NCBI GenBank assembly: GCA_031254105.1
Contig: JAIRVB010000012.1
Span: 1-64,000 of the forward strand
Reading direction: 5' to 3'
DNA: 64,000 nt
Source of the DNA: Chitinispirillales bacterium
GTDB lineage: Bacteria > Fibrobacterota > Chitinivibrionia > Chitinivibrionales > Chitinispirillaceae
This document shows, one piece after another, positions 36,673 through 46,806 of the stretch. The notes beneath the pieces were generated by a model. The model made no database searches. It saw nothing but the letters and a program-made list of their open reading frames with translations, and was not told the origin of the DNA. The position numbers were made by a program, and so were the translations under genes. Every line of letters starts with the position of its first letter. Within the stretch, counting starts at the first letter, position 1.

Positions 36673-38811
36673 TTAAAAGTTTAATTTGGTAGAGAAAACA
36701 TGAGTTCTTCTCGGTTTCGGATTATCTAAAAAGTCAAAATTAGCGGTGTTGAGATAGTTTTCCACTCTGTAATGAAGAGTTAAAAAGGCAGCCGCTTTAT
36801 AAGCTGTCCACGCGCTCAGTTCGCTTTGCGGTGAGCGGCGGCTTTTGTTTTCGATATTTATATAGCAGGAACTTTCATATTTTACTCCATGTCCCGCAAT
36901 TAGTTTTTTTATGTCTATTTCAGTTTTAAGAAACCCTGTAAACTCAGGCATAAACGGCTCGGCTTTGCCAACCCAATATGGATCAGCCGCTTTTGATATT
37001 ATACTTTTCAAATAAGAAGCGCTCAGATCCACAGAAACAAACGATAACGGTCTCGCGCTCAAATCAATATCCGTTCCATAAACTTTTGTATCCGCGAAGT
37101 TCATCACCTTGACAAAACTGCCTCTTGGGATGGATTTAATTTTGTCCTCAACAAGACCGATAAAAACAGAACCCGCCGCGCTATACCTACCAAGATCAAC
37201 GGATATCCCCGCATCCGCCTCGCGGCGTGTTTCCTCCTTTAAATCAGGGTTTGACAAAAACGAGCTGCTCCAGCCAAACCGTTCGAAAAATGTGGGGCTG
37301 CGTTTTGAGAGGGCGCCGCTGAATTGAAGTTGTACATTACCGCTCAGATCAAAACGAAACACAGTCTCCGCGCTTGGAAAGGAGAGCTCATGTTTTTTTC
37401 CATCCGAAGACCAGTAACCAAATCCGACGAGCGATGTATCTATTTCGTGTTTGTACGCAAAGCGAAAAACCGATTCTGCCTGCCGCGCTTTAATGATTGC
37501 CTCAAGCCCCGCCTTGTACGAATACCTGCTCATGTCCGGTTTGTCTTCACGTATATTATCCTCTTGAACATGCCGCTCAAATCGCGAGCCGCCAAGAGCG
37601 GCAAGTGAAATGTTGGGGGTAAACGCATACGCAGCGTCAATAAGAAGATCAACGCTGCCGCCGTCAGACCTGGTCTCCCGCCCCGCCCCGCCAAGTGAAA
37701 ACCGGCCGTCTGGATCGCTTAGAACCGTACTGCGGTAAGAACCGCCGGCTTCCGCGTTTAGTGTTAACTTTGGAGTAATCCCACCATTGTAATTTGTGTT
37801 AAATGAAAGCGTAGTCCCGCCGGTTGATCCGCTCTGATCGCGCTTATAATAGTAAACAAACAGCCCCTGTTCATAAAAACCAGCGCTTATCCGTGGAGAA
37901 ATTTTGTGGTTTTCAGCAACCGTGAAGGAAAAATTATAAGCGGCGTCAACCGAGCGGTAGTAATTGTTTTTCTTGCGCATAAGCGTATCATCCCAGGTTG
38001 GATCGGGATCACGCAGAGTTGGAATAGCCGTACCGTTGTCATGTATAAAAGGATAGTTGTTGCCGCTTTTAGAGATATCGAAATTTATTTGGTGATCTCT
38101 TTTTTCATTTCCGGTACGTAAAATAGCGCTTCCGGAAAGATACCCATAACTTCCAGCCTCAAGATTTACACTTACTATCCGGCGGTTAAGGTCGCTGAAA
38201 AGCTCTATAACCCCGCCCATTCCCTCGCCCATCTGCTTAAGACCGGATGTACTTTTGGTAATCCGGATCTCCTGAATGCGCTCCAGCGGAAGTTTGCTTA
38301 AGTCAACCGCTCCGGCGGAAGCGCTGTTGAGAAGTATGCCGTCAAGATATACTCTTATCCCCTTAGCCGAACCGCCGCGTATGGAACTTTCGGCATACTG
38401 CCCATATCCGCCTGTAGAGCGGATGTCAATTCCTGACACTGTTTCCAGTACAGAGGGCAGGTCGCTGAATTTACCCTGAAATTCCTGTGATTTGATAACG
38501 CGGATGGAAGGAGAAAGAGGCGCCGCAGCTTTACGCCTGACAATTATAACTGTTTCGGAATCAGAAAATTCATCATCAAGAATTAGAACATCCTCTTCAT
38601 CTTCTGATAAAGTGCAGGCAGAAAAATTTTCCGGAAGGGGTTCCTCATCAACCGAAATCTGTAAGCTGTCTGACACATCTTCGTAATTCCCGTGAAGGCG
38701 GGAATCCGCTGTTCCTATTCCATCATCATGCTTAAATGACAACCCGACAGTCTGCCCATAAAGCAAAGAGCTAATTAAAAAAAACAAACAAGAGGCATAT
38801 AAGAATTGCAA
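36673..38811 (-). CDS. btuB: TonB-dependent outer-membrane receptor (BtuB-type)
   Basis: A 712-residue receptor starting at TTG 38811, 8 bases after GGAGGG. The signal peptide (about 1-20) is followed by an acidic stretch and a TonB-box-like SETVIIVRR (about 83). The plug domain covers about 100-210 (IRGGSAKGIRVYLDGILLNS, then MGEGMGGVIELFSD) and a 22-strand barrel fills the rest, ending in KLNF. A cobalamin riboswitch lies directly upstream, so the ligand is most likely vitamin B12 or a related corrinoid. It is energised by ExbBD-TonB and cotranscribed with the propeller lipoprotein. Confidence 0.9.
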   Translation of the reverse strand: MQFLYASCLFFLISSLLYGQTVGLSFKHDDGIGTADSRLHGNYEDVSDSLQISVDEEPLPENFSACTLSEDEEDVLILDDEFSDSETVIIVRRKAAAPLSPSIRVIKSQEFQGKFSDLPSVLETVSGIDIRSTGGYGQYAESSIRGGSAKGIRVYLDGILLNSASAGAVDLSKLPLERIQEIRITKSTSGLKQMGEGMGGVIELFSDLNRRIVSVNLEAGSYGYLSGSAILRTGNEKRDHQINFDISKSGNNYPFIHDNGTAIPTLRDPDPTWDDTLMRKKNNYYRSVDAAYNFSFTVAENHKISPRISAGFYEQGLFVYYYKRDQSGSTGGTTLSFNTNYNGGITPKLTLNAEAGGSYRSTVLSDPDGRFSLGGAGRETRSDGGSVDLLIDAAYAFTPNISLAALGGSRFERHVQEDNIREDKPDMSRYSYKAGLEAIIKARQAESVFRFAYKHEIDTSLVGFGYWSSDGKKHELSFPSAETVFRFDLSGNVQLQFSGALSKRSPTFFERFGWSSSFLSNPDLKEETRREADAGISVDLGRYSAAGSVFIGLVEDKIKSIPRGSFVKVMNFADTKVYGTDIDLSARPLSFVSVDLSASYLKSIISKAADPYWVGKAEPFMPEFTGFLKTEIDIKKLIAGHGVKYESSCYINIENKSRRSPQSELSAWTAYKAAAFLTLHYRVENYLNTANFDFLDNPKPRRTHVFSTKLNF

Positions 38812-38860
38812 GGAGATTACCCTCCGATCCCTACCGCGAGGATCGAGTTTTTTGATATGT

Positions 38861-39048
38861 TTTCAGGCAGGTCTCCTGGCTTCTCCCGGGCAGCGCCGCG
38901 CCTTCCCATCCCAGGCATGGACGAATAAGATTCGCCCATACCGGGCAGTGGCGTGAATTTCGGCACTCCCATTTTTTGGAAACTTCCAAAAAAGGATTAC
39001 AGTGGCGGGTCCGCTCCCGATTTACACGGGATTCCCTTGCGCCTGAAA
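38861..39048 (-). promoter_or_regulatory. cobalamin riboswitch
   Basis: On the minus strand the B12 box AAGCCAGGAGACCTGCC is exact (+ positions 38866-38882). CCGCCACTG is present near 39000-39007 and the closing stem GCCTGAAA/TTTCAGGC spans 39041-39048 and 38861-38868. The GC-rich arms between are as expected for the class. The 50 bases to the btuB start include GATCC/GGATC and the ribosome site, the likely expression platform. Binding of adenosylcobalamin would lower expression of btuB and the lipoprotein. Confidence 0.95.
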
Positions 39049-39129
39049 AATGAGTACTAAAATAGTTTTTGCTGCTGTTAATGTCAATGCTTTAAATAAC
39101 TTTGTAATGCACGCCCTATTCTGAAAAGA

Positions 39130-40941
39130 TTAAAAAGGCAAACCAAGGCTGAGGTATAGTTTGCCAGGAAAATTAATTTTTGGCGCTATGCCTAAGCCGT
39201 AATCAACCCTGAGAAGTCCTATGGGTAATGAATGGCGGATACCGATTCCCACGGAAAAAACAGCTGGGGTTCGTGTAGAAAAATTTTCCCAGATGAAACC
39301 CGCGTCGGAGAAAACAGAGGTCATGAAAGAGGTAGTAAAGTAGTAATTAAGCTCAAATATATTAAAAACCAATATGAAATTACCTCCGGTTATCAAATCC
39401 GGCTCATCATTTAAATCCGACAGGTCTCTCATGTTGTAGCCCCTGATAGTTCGCGTTGACGATTCACTGGTACGGAACAGCTCCCTTTGCGGTACAAATT
39501 CATCTTTGCCGTAAGGAACCGCAACCGCGCTGTAGAGCGCAAAGGAGAGTAAAAACTTGTCATTAGAAAAAGGGAAATAACTCCGCAAATCAAGTATGTA
39601 CCGGGTATACTGGTTTCCGATCCCTGTCAGTCCGGCTATTTCCGCCTGTATCATTCCAAAACGGCTAAGCCCCGGAAAAAAAATACCCTTTCGGGTATCA
39701 TTTACTAAAGCTAAAGCAAAAAGTTGATTTGTCGGAATGGGCCTGGCTATAAGCCGCTCTTCGGGAATACCGATTTCGCTGAATCTTGTACGCTCAACGG
39801 TAGACCAGATATTATAAATCCAGTCCGGTGTTATATTACCTCTCAACGCAATAACCGATCCATTGGATGTCCCTTTTAAAAACTCATCATCCCACCGGTT
39901 TGCAAATACTGAAAAATTCGCCCACAGCTGGCGATTAAGAAACCATGGCCAGGAGTAGGTAAGCTGCAAGCGCCGCTGTGGCTGCGAAATATACCCCATG
40001 AGGGAGACTCGGTGACCGGTCCCAAAGAGGTTTCCATACTCCGCGTCGCCGTTCAAAAATGTTCGACGGTCTGTTTCATAGCCAATTCCTATTTGGAAAG
40101 AGTACTCAGGGGTTTCTTTTACATTTATGTTTACAGGCAAAGTAGCCGTATCTTCCTTCATGCTTTTACGGGATGTGTCAGGATATATCTTTACAAAATC
40201 AAAAAGCGCCGTTGAGTAGATATTGACAATAGACTTATTGATGTGAGCGCTTGTGAGAACCGTTCCGGAATCAAATGCGACCTCCCGCTTTATTACTGTT
40301 GTTTTTACCTGCTTAAGGCCGGTTATCAAAAGCGATCCCGCTTTTATGAGAGGACCTTCCTCTATGGTGTGAATAATTTTTGCTGTTTTTTTTTCCATAT
40401 TTAGCATCTGTACGGATCGTACATTTGCCTGAAGATATCCCATTGCTCTGAGGTTGTCTCTTATCAGACGCATATCTGATTGCACCATCGATGGATCGAG
40501 CGGTTTACCCGGAACAAGCTGTATAAATTTCTTCAGCTCATCTTCGGTTATCACATTCAAATGACAAAAACCAAGAGAATCTACAATATATAATTCACCT
40601 TCGTAAATATTAACCGTTATTATGACCCTGCGCCCTGCGCTTATGCGCTCAATATCCTCTATAGTTGCGCGGGCAAATGGAAATCCACGGCTACGGTATA
40701 ATGTTTCGATGCGCTCAAGATCTTCATCTAAAACAAATAAATCGAAACGTTTTGGAAAGATAGTGCGCGGCGGCCTTGTTTTTATGCTTCTTAGAAGATC
40801 AAGTTCGCTTATCGCTTTGTTACCGGTAAATTGAATTTTTTCTACGTTCCAGCGCTCCGCTGCGCCAACGCCATTGCTAAATAATAATAGGAAAAGCATC
40901 GGCGCAGCCCTTACAAAAACTATCTTCTGAAAAAAAACCAT
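39130..40941 (-). CDS. tamA: TamA/BamA-family outer-membrane protein
   Basis: A 603-residue Omp85-family protein. The signal peptide is about 1-28 (GVGAA). POTRA domains follow (about 29-270; VEKIQFTGNKAISELDLLRS opens the first, KAGSLLITGLKQVKTTVIKR the next). The C-terminal barrel (about 290-603) ends in a hydrophobic residue (LSLGLPF) and has the Omp85 motif region RTIRGY in place of the usual VRGY/F. It helps insert outer-membrane proteins. Its start overlaps the end of the TamB gene by 22 bases, which identifies the TamA-TamB pair. Confidence 0.88.
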   Translation of the reverse strand: MVFFQKIVFVRAAPMLFLLLFSNGVGAAERWNVEKIQFTGNKAISELDLLRSIKTRPPRTIFPKRFDLFVLDEDLERIETLYRSRGFPFARATIEDIERISAGRRVIITVNIYEGELYIVDSLGFCHLNVITEDELKKFIQLVPGKPLDPSMVQSDMRLIRDNLRAMGYLQANVRSVQMLNMEKKTAKIIHTIEEGPLIKAGSLLITGLKQVKTTVIKREVAFDSGTVLTSAHINKSIVNIYSTALFDFVKIYPDTSRKSMKEDTATLPVNINVKETPEYSFQIGIGYETDRRTFLNGDAEYGNLFGTGHRVSLMGYISQPQRRLQLTYSWPWFLNRQLWANFSVFANRWDDEFLKGTSNGSVIALRGNITPDWIYNIWSTVERTRFSEIGIPEERLIARPIPTNQLFALALVNDTRKGIFFPGLSRFGMIQAEIAGLTGIGNQYTRYILDLRSYFPFSNDKFLLSFALYSAVAVPYGKDEFVPQRELFRTSESSTRTIRGYNMRDLSDLNDEPDLITGGNFILVFNIFELNYYFTTSFMTSVFSDAGFIWENFSTRTPAVFSVGIGIRHSLPIGLLRVDYGLGIAPKINFPGKLYLSLGLPF

Positions 40942-43900
40942 AATCCCGCGCCTGAATTTTTGGTTCCCGCGGTGCCTGAAACAAAAAAGCGAGGCATAAA
41001 GCGGTAGATAACGCTGAGGGCCTGATCTTCGGGTCTGCCTAACTGAAGTTGATAAGAACCGTATACTTTCTCCGTAAAGCGTTGAAAAAGTGTCAGGCGC
41101 GGACCGCGTTCCTCTGTAAAGTCACTAAAATCGCCGTTTATATCTATAAAAGTAATGTCAGTCAACTCCATCAGCTCCCACGCTATCCATCCGCCGGCAT
41201 ATACGCTTGCGATTTCAGCCGGACTGTAAAGTGAACTGGGATTTAAGGCGATGGAACCGGCGGTTAAAAGATTTATGATGTGTTCAGTTTTAAGAGGGGG
41301 GTGAGAGGTAAACATAGCCTTAGGTTCAAAAAGACTTCCTTTAAGCGCAATGCCAATAATAAAATCTTTTTGCTCGTCAAAAATAAATGACCTAATAGCC
41401 TCATCATTGACAGGAGAAATGAGTCTGTCAATCGCCACCGGACGCATGCGGCGTATGTATTCATCGCCGATGTTAAATCTTCTGTCAAGATAACGTATGT
41501 GAGCCTGCACGAGACGCACTTCTCCGTCAATAGTGGGCTGCGCCACAGTTCCCGCAAAAATAAGTCTGCCTGTAAGGTGCATCCGGCCAGCGCTGGTAAT
41601 AACAATAGCGTTGCTTTTAAGACGCAGATCAAAGCGCAGGCGCGTATCTTCCAAAAGAGGCGGCACTTCACGAGCCCGTTCTGTTTTTATAGTAAGAAGC
41701 TGCTCAAGAAGATCTAAGATTGCAAGATTTCGGTAATAACGGGTTTCTCCCAGATCAATAACACCGGTAATACTGTCGATTTTGTTGCCATGACCACTTG
41801 TCAGGAGTTCTATTTTGCCAATACCAAGGTCGACATTGTTTCCATATCTGAAACGGATATTTCTACCTTCCGCAAATATACTTATGGTTTCGATTGTCTT
41901 ATCTGCGCAGGTAATACGTCCCTGAATACTGAATGGGCCGCCAAGTCTTCCTCGCAAATACGGCAAAGATATTTGTTTGTTATTATGTGTAATGGTAGCG
42001 TAAACAGGGCCTATGGGACGGTTTATTTTTTGTTGATTGATTATAAGTGAATCAATTCTTAATAACCCGTATGAAACCACTGTATCGCCAAAAGCTATTT
42101 TACCTTTCCCAGTAAGCGTCCCCGACTTTATTTCAGTTTGATTCAAAACTGAACTTAGCATAGGGAGGGGAATTTTTTTTAACTCGTAAGTTGCTCTAAC
42201 TCCAAGTAATGGCTTTACTTTTTTGTTAAGAGGATAACGCGCGGATATGAGCGCGTATCCATCCTGATCAAAAGCAAACTCCAGCGTATTTATAATGATC
42301 TGCTGATTGGAAATTGCGGCTTCAATATTGATAATCTTCGCTCCGATATCCTGGTACTCCATACTGCCTCTTTTGGCGTCAATTGAGACAAAAGGATTTT
42401 TCGCGGTTCCGCTGATTGAAACTTTAACCGGTAAATCAGCGCCGGAGAGTTTTTTTTCAGTATGGAAAAATGTGTCAATTTGAACAAAAGTGTTCCCAGA
42501 AAGCGTCCATGTATTTTGCTCATATTTAGTTTGCATGTCAATGAACGCCGTTGCGTTCGCATTTATCTTATGTGAAGCAGATGATATAATTTGACCCACC
42601 GGAAAACCGGTTGAATTTATTTGTGCCTGAGCTCCGCTTGAGATTTTTTTAACAGATGTTTCATAACGCAAAGGTATATTTACAGTAAAGAATATACCAT
42701 TTGTATCTGTAAAATCTGACGCGGACAACTCAAGTTTTCCGTTTCCGTTGATAGTGTCATTTAAAAGATGAAAGCTGCTTTTAAGCGATGTAGATACCTC
42801 TTCATTTATATGCTGATTCAATAATATATTGAGGCTTGCTTTAGGGGATGATTTTGAACCATCGGCAGCAAGGTCTAATTCTATTGTTCCATGATTTCTG
42901 TTTATTAAACCGTTGAGGTTTGTAAAAACAGGTAATCTGGTAAACTGTAAAACCGCGGATGTACTTATCTGGCGTCCCTGTAGAACAGCTGAAACCGAAT
43001 CATTACCTATCTTACCAACAGTCTCTAAATATCCGGCTGCCTCTCCTTTGTGTTCAAAAAGCATATTTGAATAAAAAGATAACAAACCGCTTCTAACGCT
43101 AAGCTTTCCCGCGTTAAGTATTGCAAAATCCACATTCTTGAATTTTACATCTTCCCATTTTACAGTATCTGAATAGTAAACAGCATTCCCCTCAATTATG
43201 TCAAAATGAATGATGTTATAATCAATATGCTCCGCTTTAAAATCAGCATGAGCGGTTATATTATCAATCGACCCGTTAGCCTTTACAGCCGCCTCTACCT
43301 TACCCCTAACGGGAGAAGAGAACACTTTTTGCGTGTCAAGATCAGTACTTAATAAGAGCATGCTTTCGGTGATAAAAATTTTATTTTCGCGTAATACTGC
43401 TTTCGCGTGAAGAGTATCCGCGTTAATGCCGTTCCAATTTAGGCCGGAAGATGTGACTGCGGCACGAATGTTTGGAGAGGAGAGCGGGCCGTCAAGAAAA
43501 GTATTCAGAGATAGTTTACCGCTTATGGGGGGATTAATAAAGGGTGCGCTTATTAACTGCGGATTGAGAATAACGGCGTTAAACTGTCCCGATATACTAT
43601 CTTTACAAATCGTTCCCCCGCCATCTAATTTGTTAAGCATTCCAAGAAGACCGCTTGCCGTCCAAACTTTATTTTTAACAGAAATATTCAACCTCGCCGG
43701 TTCTATGGCGTATGGTTTCGGCAGATCAAAAAGTACGCTTATCTCAGCTTCCCGCGGAAATTTATTCTGCAAATCTTCACCGCTCCCAGTAACAGTTATA
43801 ATCGCGTTTGCCTTTAGTGTTTGATCCGGAGAGTTAAGCGCATTTTTATTTAAAAATTTTAAAATACTAAGTTCTTTCAAGACTGCGTCTAACTGATAAC

Positions 43901-45023
43901 TTTTTATAGACAAAGTATCGGGGAGATTTCCGTTCAGCTCTATTGAAATATTTCCCTGACCACTGCCTGCGTCTGTCAATAAAAACCAGTCCGTTTTAAG
44001 CGACTCCGGAATCGAAAAAACCGTGCGCGAATGCAAAGTATCAATTTTTACATTGCCGATATTCACTTTACCGCAGTTAAGTTTGAGTTCCCCAAACGGC
44101 TTTAACTGCGCTCCATTCATCTGTAAAAACACTTCAAGCATTCCCTCCGGCTCGATTGTCGAGCCGTTTATTGCGGGTAAAGCCGCATATTTCAGAGGTA
44201 TTGATACAAATGTTATGAGATCCCAAAATTCATCTTCAAGGAAAGGTATGACCCCTTTAACATCAATATTTGTGGAATCGGAATGTATTACTAAATGTTC
44301 AATACGCAGATGCTTGTTATCCTCAATACGCGCATCCACAAATACTGTGTCGATATACCAATCTAAAACAGGCGTTAATAATTTACCGCTCTCAGCCATA
44401 ATCTTAATGTTGATAGTGTCCTGTTTTAACGCAAGCGATATATCTGTGTGCAGTTCAAGTTTTGCGTGAAATTTTGAATCACTGAATGATAGATGTGAAT
44501 TTTTCAGCAGTATAGAATTTAATACAAATTTCCACGGTCTCCGCTCACTCTTTTTTTCCGGCGCGGGCGGCGGCGTTTTGGGTTCTGGTTCTTTCTCTTC
44601 CGGTTTTTGAGGCTCAATGGGCATAAGAGGAAAATGCAGCTTCCCCTCCCTGTCTCTGAGCGCGGATCCGTATAAAGTTGTTATTGTTATATTGCGTACT
44701 TCTACACGCCGTTTTAAAAGCGCCGGTATCCGCCACTTAATCTCTATTCGCTTTATGTTTAGCGTGTCTTCATGCGGCGAGTGAATGTTCCTTGCCGTTA
44801 CACCATAAATTGTAAGATGCGTAAATATGTCCGTCGCAAAATCCTTGATCCGTACTTCACCGACAATTTGCCGGTTTACAGTTGATTCTGTGTAGTCAAG
44901 AATCACACGCCTTGCCTGAGGAATAGAAAGAACAAAATAAATCAGGCAAAAAGGTAATATTAACAACAATACCGCGGTCAAAAGTATTTTTGACCAGTTT
45001 TTGCGGATAAATACAAAGGCCAT
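40920..45023 (-). CDS. tamB: TamB-like translocation and assembly protein (DUF490)
   Basis: A 1367-residue protein with one N-terminal membrane anchor (about 10-33). A very long beta-helical, AsmA/TamB-like middle follows, then a C-terminal TamB (DUF490) domain in about the last 350 residues (IDGEVRLVQAHIRYLDRRFN, GVIDLGETRYYRN). A short Pro/Glu-rich stretch lies at about 135-160. TamB bridges the inner membrane and TamA and is implicated in lipid transport and outer-membrane protein assembly. First gene of the tamB-tamA pair, divergent from lysS. Length is normal. Confidence 0.9.
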   Translation of the reverse strand: MAFVFIRKNWSKILLTAVLLLILPFCLIYFVLSIPQARRVILDYTESTVNRQIVGEVRIKDFATDIFTHLTIYGVTARNIHSPHEDTLNIKRIEIKWRIPALLKRRVEVRNITITTLYGSALRDREGKLHFPLMPIEPQKPEEKEPEPKTPPPAPEKKSERRPWKFVLNSILLKNSHLSFSDSKFHAKLELHTDISLALKQDTINIKIMAESGKLLTPVLDWYIDTVFVDARIEDNKHLRIEHLVIHSDSTNIDVKGVIPFLEDEFWDLITFVSIPLKYAALPAINGSTIEPEGMLEVFLQMNGAQLKPFGELKLNCGKVNIGNVKIDTLHSRTVFSIPESLKTDWFLLTDAGSGQGNISIELNGNLPDTLSIKSYQLDAVLKELSILKFLNKNALNSPDQTLKANAIITVTGSGEDLQNKFPREAEISVLFDLPKPYAIEPARLNISVKNKVWTASGLLGMLNKLDGGGTICKDSISGQFNAVILNPQLISAPFINPPISGKLSLNTFLDGPLSSPNIRAAVTSSGLNWNGINADTLHAKAVLRENKIFITESMLLLSTDLDTQKVFSSPVRGKVEAAVKANGSIDNITAHADFKAEHIDYNIIHFDIIEGNAVYYSDTVKWEDVKFKNVDFAILNAGKLSVRSGLLSFYSNMLFEHKGEAAGYLETVGKIGNDSVSAVLQGRQISTSAVLQFTRLPVFTNLNGLINRNHGTIELDLAADGSKSSPKASLNILLNQHINEEVSTSLKSSFHLLNDTINGNGKLELSASDFTDTNGIFFTVNIPLRYETSVKKISSGAQAQINSTGFPVGQIISSASHKINANATAFIDMQTKYEQNTWTLSGNTFVQIDTFFHTEKKLSGADLPVKVSISGTAKNPFVSIDAKRGSMEYQDIGAKIINIEAAISNQQIIINTLEFAFDQDGYALISARYPLNKKVKPLLGVRATYELKKIPLPMLSSVLNQTEIKSGTLTGKGKIAFGDTVVSYGLLRIDSLIINQQKINRPIGPVYATITHNNKQISLPYLRGRLGGPFSIQGRITCADKTIETISIFAEGRNIRFRYGNNVDLGIGKIELLTSGHGNKIDSITGVIDLGETRYYRNLAILDLLEQLLTIKTERAREVPPLLEDTRLRFDLRLKSNAIVITSAGRMHLTGRLIFAGTVAQPTIDGEVRLVQAHIRYLDRRFNIGDEYIRRMRPVAIDRLISPVNDEAIRSFIFDEQKDFIIGIALKGSLFEPKAMFTSHPPLKTEHIINLLTAGSIALNPSSLYSPAEIASVYAGGWIAWELMELTDITFIDINGDFSDFTEERGPRLTLFQRFTEKVYGSYQLQLGRPEDQALSVIYRFMPRFFVSGTAGTKNSGAGLWFFFRR

Positions 45024-45320
45024 AGTTTCTCCAAAACGCGCGAGTCTGCCGCAAAGGCGGTATAACTTTGTTTTTGGAGTGCAAAAATGGGGCCAGAGTT
45101 ACTCATTCAGCAATACGCGTAATTTAGTTAATGGAGCTGATGCTTTAATCTCTTTCGTATCGCAACGCTTTTTTCACTATACATTATATATTACAAGCAG
45201 CAATCAACTATTTTAGTAAGCTTAACAATCGCCCGCGCCCAAATAAAACCGCCCGCGATGCGTATACGTATCCGGCCAGGAGGACGCCAAACCTTTCAGC
45301 TTGTACTTACGGAGACAAAA

Positions 45321-46802
45321 GTGAGCACTGATACCGAACTTAATGAACAAATGCAGGTGCGTCTTAACAAAATACCCCTTCTGCGCGAAGCGGGTTTTCA
45401 CCCTTACGCCGAGCGTTTTGAAAAAAACCACTCTTTGGCAAACGCTCTTACACTTGATGACGGAATCAGCGGCGTTAAAGTTGCCGGACGTGTCGTATCA
45501 CTGCGTTATTTCGGCAAGCTTGCTTTCGGGCATCTTTATGATGTAAACGGAAAGCTTCAGTTTGCGCTTCAGAAAAATGAGTTGGGTGAACAATTTGACC
45601 ATTTCAAAAACTTGGTAGACATCGGCGACTTCATTGGCGTTGAAGGTGAAATGATTACTACCAAAACCGGCGAGAAGACTATCAGCGCGAAGTCGTTTAC
45701 TTTTTTGTCAAAGACGCTTCGCCCGCTGCCTGAAAAGTTCCACGGACTCACAGACCCTGAGCTTCGCCTTCGCCGCCGTTATCTTGATCTTATCACGTCA
45801 GATGAGTCACGGGAGCGTTTTAAGAAGCGCACAAAAATAATCCGTACGATCCGTAACTTTTTAGATGACAATGATTTTACAGAGATTGATACGCCCGTAC
45901 TCACCAACAAAGCGACAGGCGCTCTTGCCCGCCCCTTCGTCACGCACAATAACGCTCTTGACATAGACGTATTTTTGCGCATCGCCCCCGAAACCTATCT
46001 GAAACGGGCGATAGCCGGCGGCTTTGACAGGGTATATGAATTCGCGCGCTCTTTTCGCAACGAAGGGGTTGACGCGTCGCATCTTCCCGATTTTACGCTG
46101 CTTGAATTTTACGCCGCCTACTGGAGCTATGAAGACAACATGGATTTCACCGAAAAGCTTATCAAGCATCTTCTGCAAACCGTACACGGCGGCATGAAAC
46201 TGACTTATGAAGGGACAGAGATAGATTTTGACGGCAAGTGGCCCCGCGTCTCTTTCCGTGACCTTATCCTTAAAGACTGCGGCATTGATATAGACAAATT
46301 CACCACAAAAGATGATTTACAAGCTGAGTTAAACCGGCAGGGTATAAAATTTGAAACAGATGTCAACGTGGCTAAGGCGGGGCGCGGAACGCTTATTGAC
46401 CTTCTTTACAAAAAGGTTTCGCGTCCGGCTCTCATAAATCCGGTATTTATAACTCATCACCCGCTTGACCTTTCGCCTTTGGCCCGCAGCAGTGACGCTA
46501 ACCCGCAGGTTGTTGACCGCTTTCAGCTCGTAGTTAACGGATGGGAAGTGATCAACGCATATTCGGAACTTGTTGACCCTGTTGATCAGGCCGCGCGTTT
46601 TCGTCAGCAGACGGACGCGCGCGCGCATGGAGATACCGAGACAATGGATATTGACAACGATTTTTTGCTCTGCATGGAGTATGGAATGCCGCCGATCTCA
46701 GGCTGGGGTATGGGTATAGACCGTATAATCGCGCTCCTTACAAATTCCAGTACTCTGCGTGATGTTGTGCTGTTTCCATTGCTTCGACCGGAAAGTAATT
46801 AG
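45321..46802 (+). CDS. lysS: lysyl-tRNA synthetase, class II
   Basis: The GTG at 45321 (493 residues) is chosen because ACGGAGAC lies just before it, and the family normally begins near this point; the frame is open 21 codons further up. The OB-fold tRNA-binding domain is about 40-150. The catalytic core has motif 2 SFRNEGVDASHLPDFTLLEF and motif 3 GWGMGIDRIIALL. It charges tRNA-Lys with lysine in the cytoplasm. The 297 bases upstream, shared with divergent tamB, hold the promoters, but I could not assign them. Confidence 0.95.
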   Translation: MSTDTELNEQMQVRLNKIPLLREAGFHPYAERFEKNHSLANALTLDDGISGVKVAGRVVSLRYFGKLAFGHLYDVNGKLQFALQKNELGEQFDHFKNLVDIGDFIGVEGEMITTKTGEKTISAKSFTFLSKTLRPLPEKFHGLTDPELRLRRRYLDLITSDESRERFKKRTKIIRTIRNFLDDNDFTEIDTPVLTNKATGALARPFVTHNNALDIDVFLRIAPETYLKRAIAGGFDRVYEFARSFRNEGVDASHLPDFTLLEFYAAYWSYEDNMDFTEKLIKHLLQTVHGGMKLTYEGTEIDFDGKWPRVSFRDLILKDCGIDIDKFTTKDDLQAELNRQGIKFETDVNVAKAGRGTLIDLLYKKVSRPALINPVFITHHPLDLSPLARSSDANPQVVDRFQLVVNGWEVINAYSELVDPVDQAARFRQQTDARAHGDTETMDIDNDFLLCMEYGMPPISGWGMGIDRIIALLTNSSTLRDVVLFPLLRPESN

Positions 46803-46806
46803 ATTT

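Noticed and set aside
44896-45257. Short ORFs in the tamB-lysS gap
   Set aside because: They overlap the divergent promoter region and have no supporting signals.
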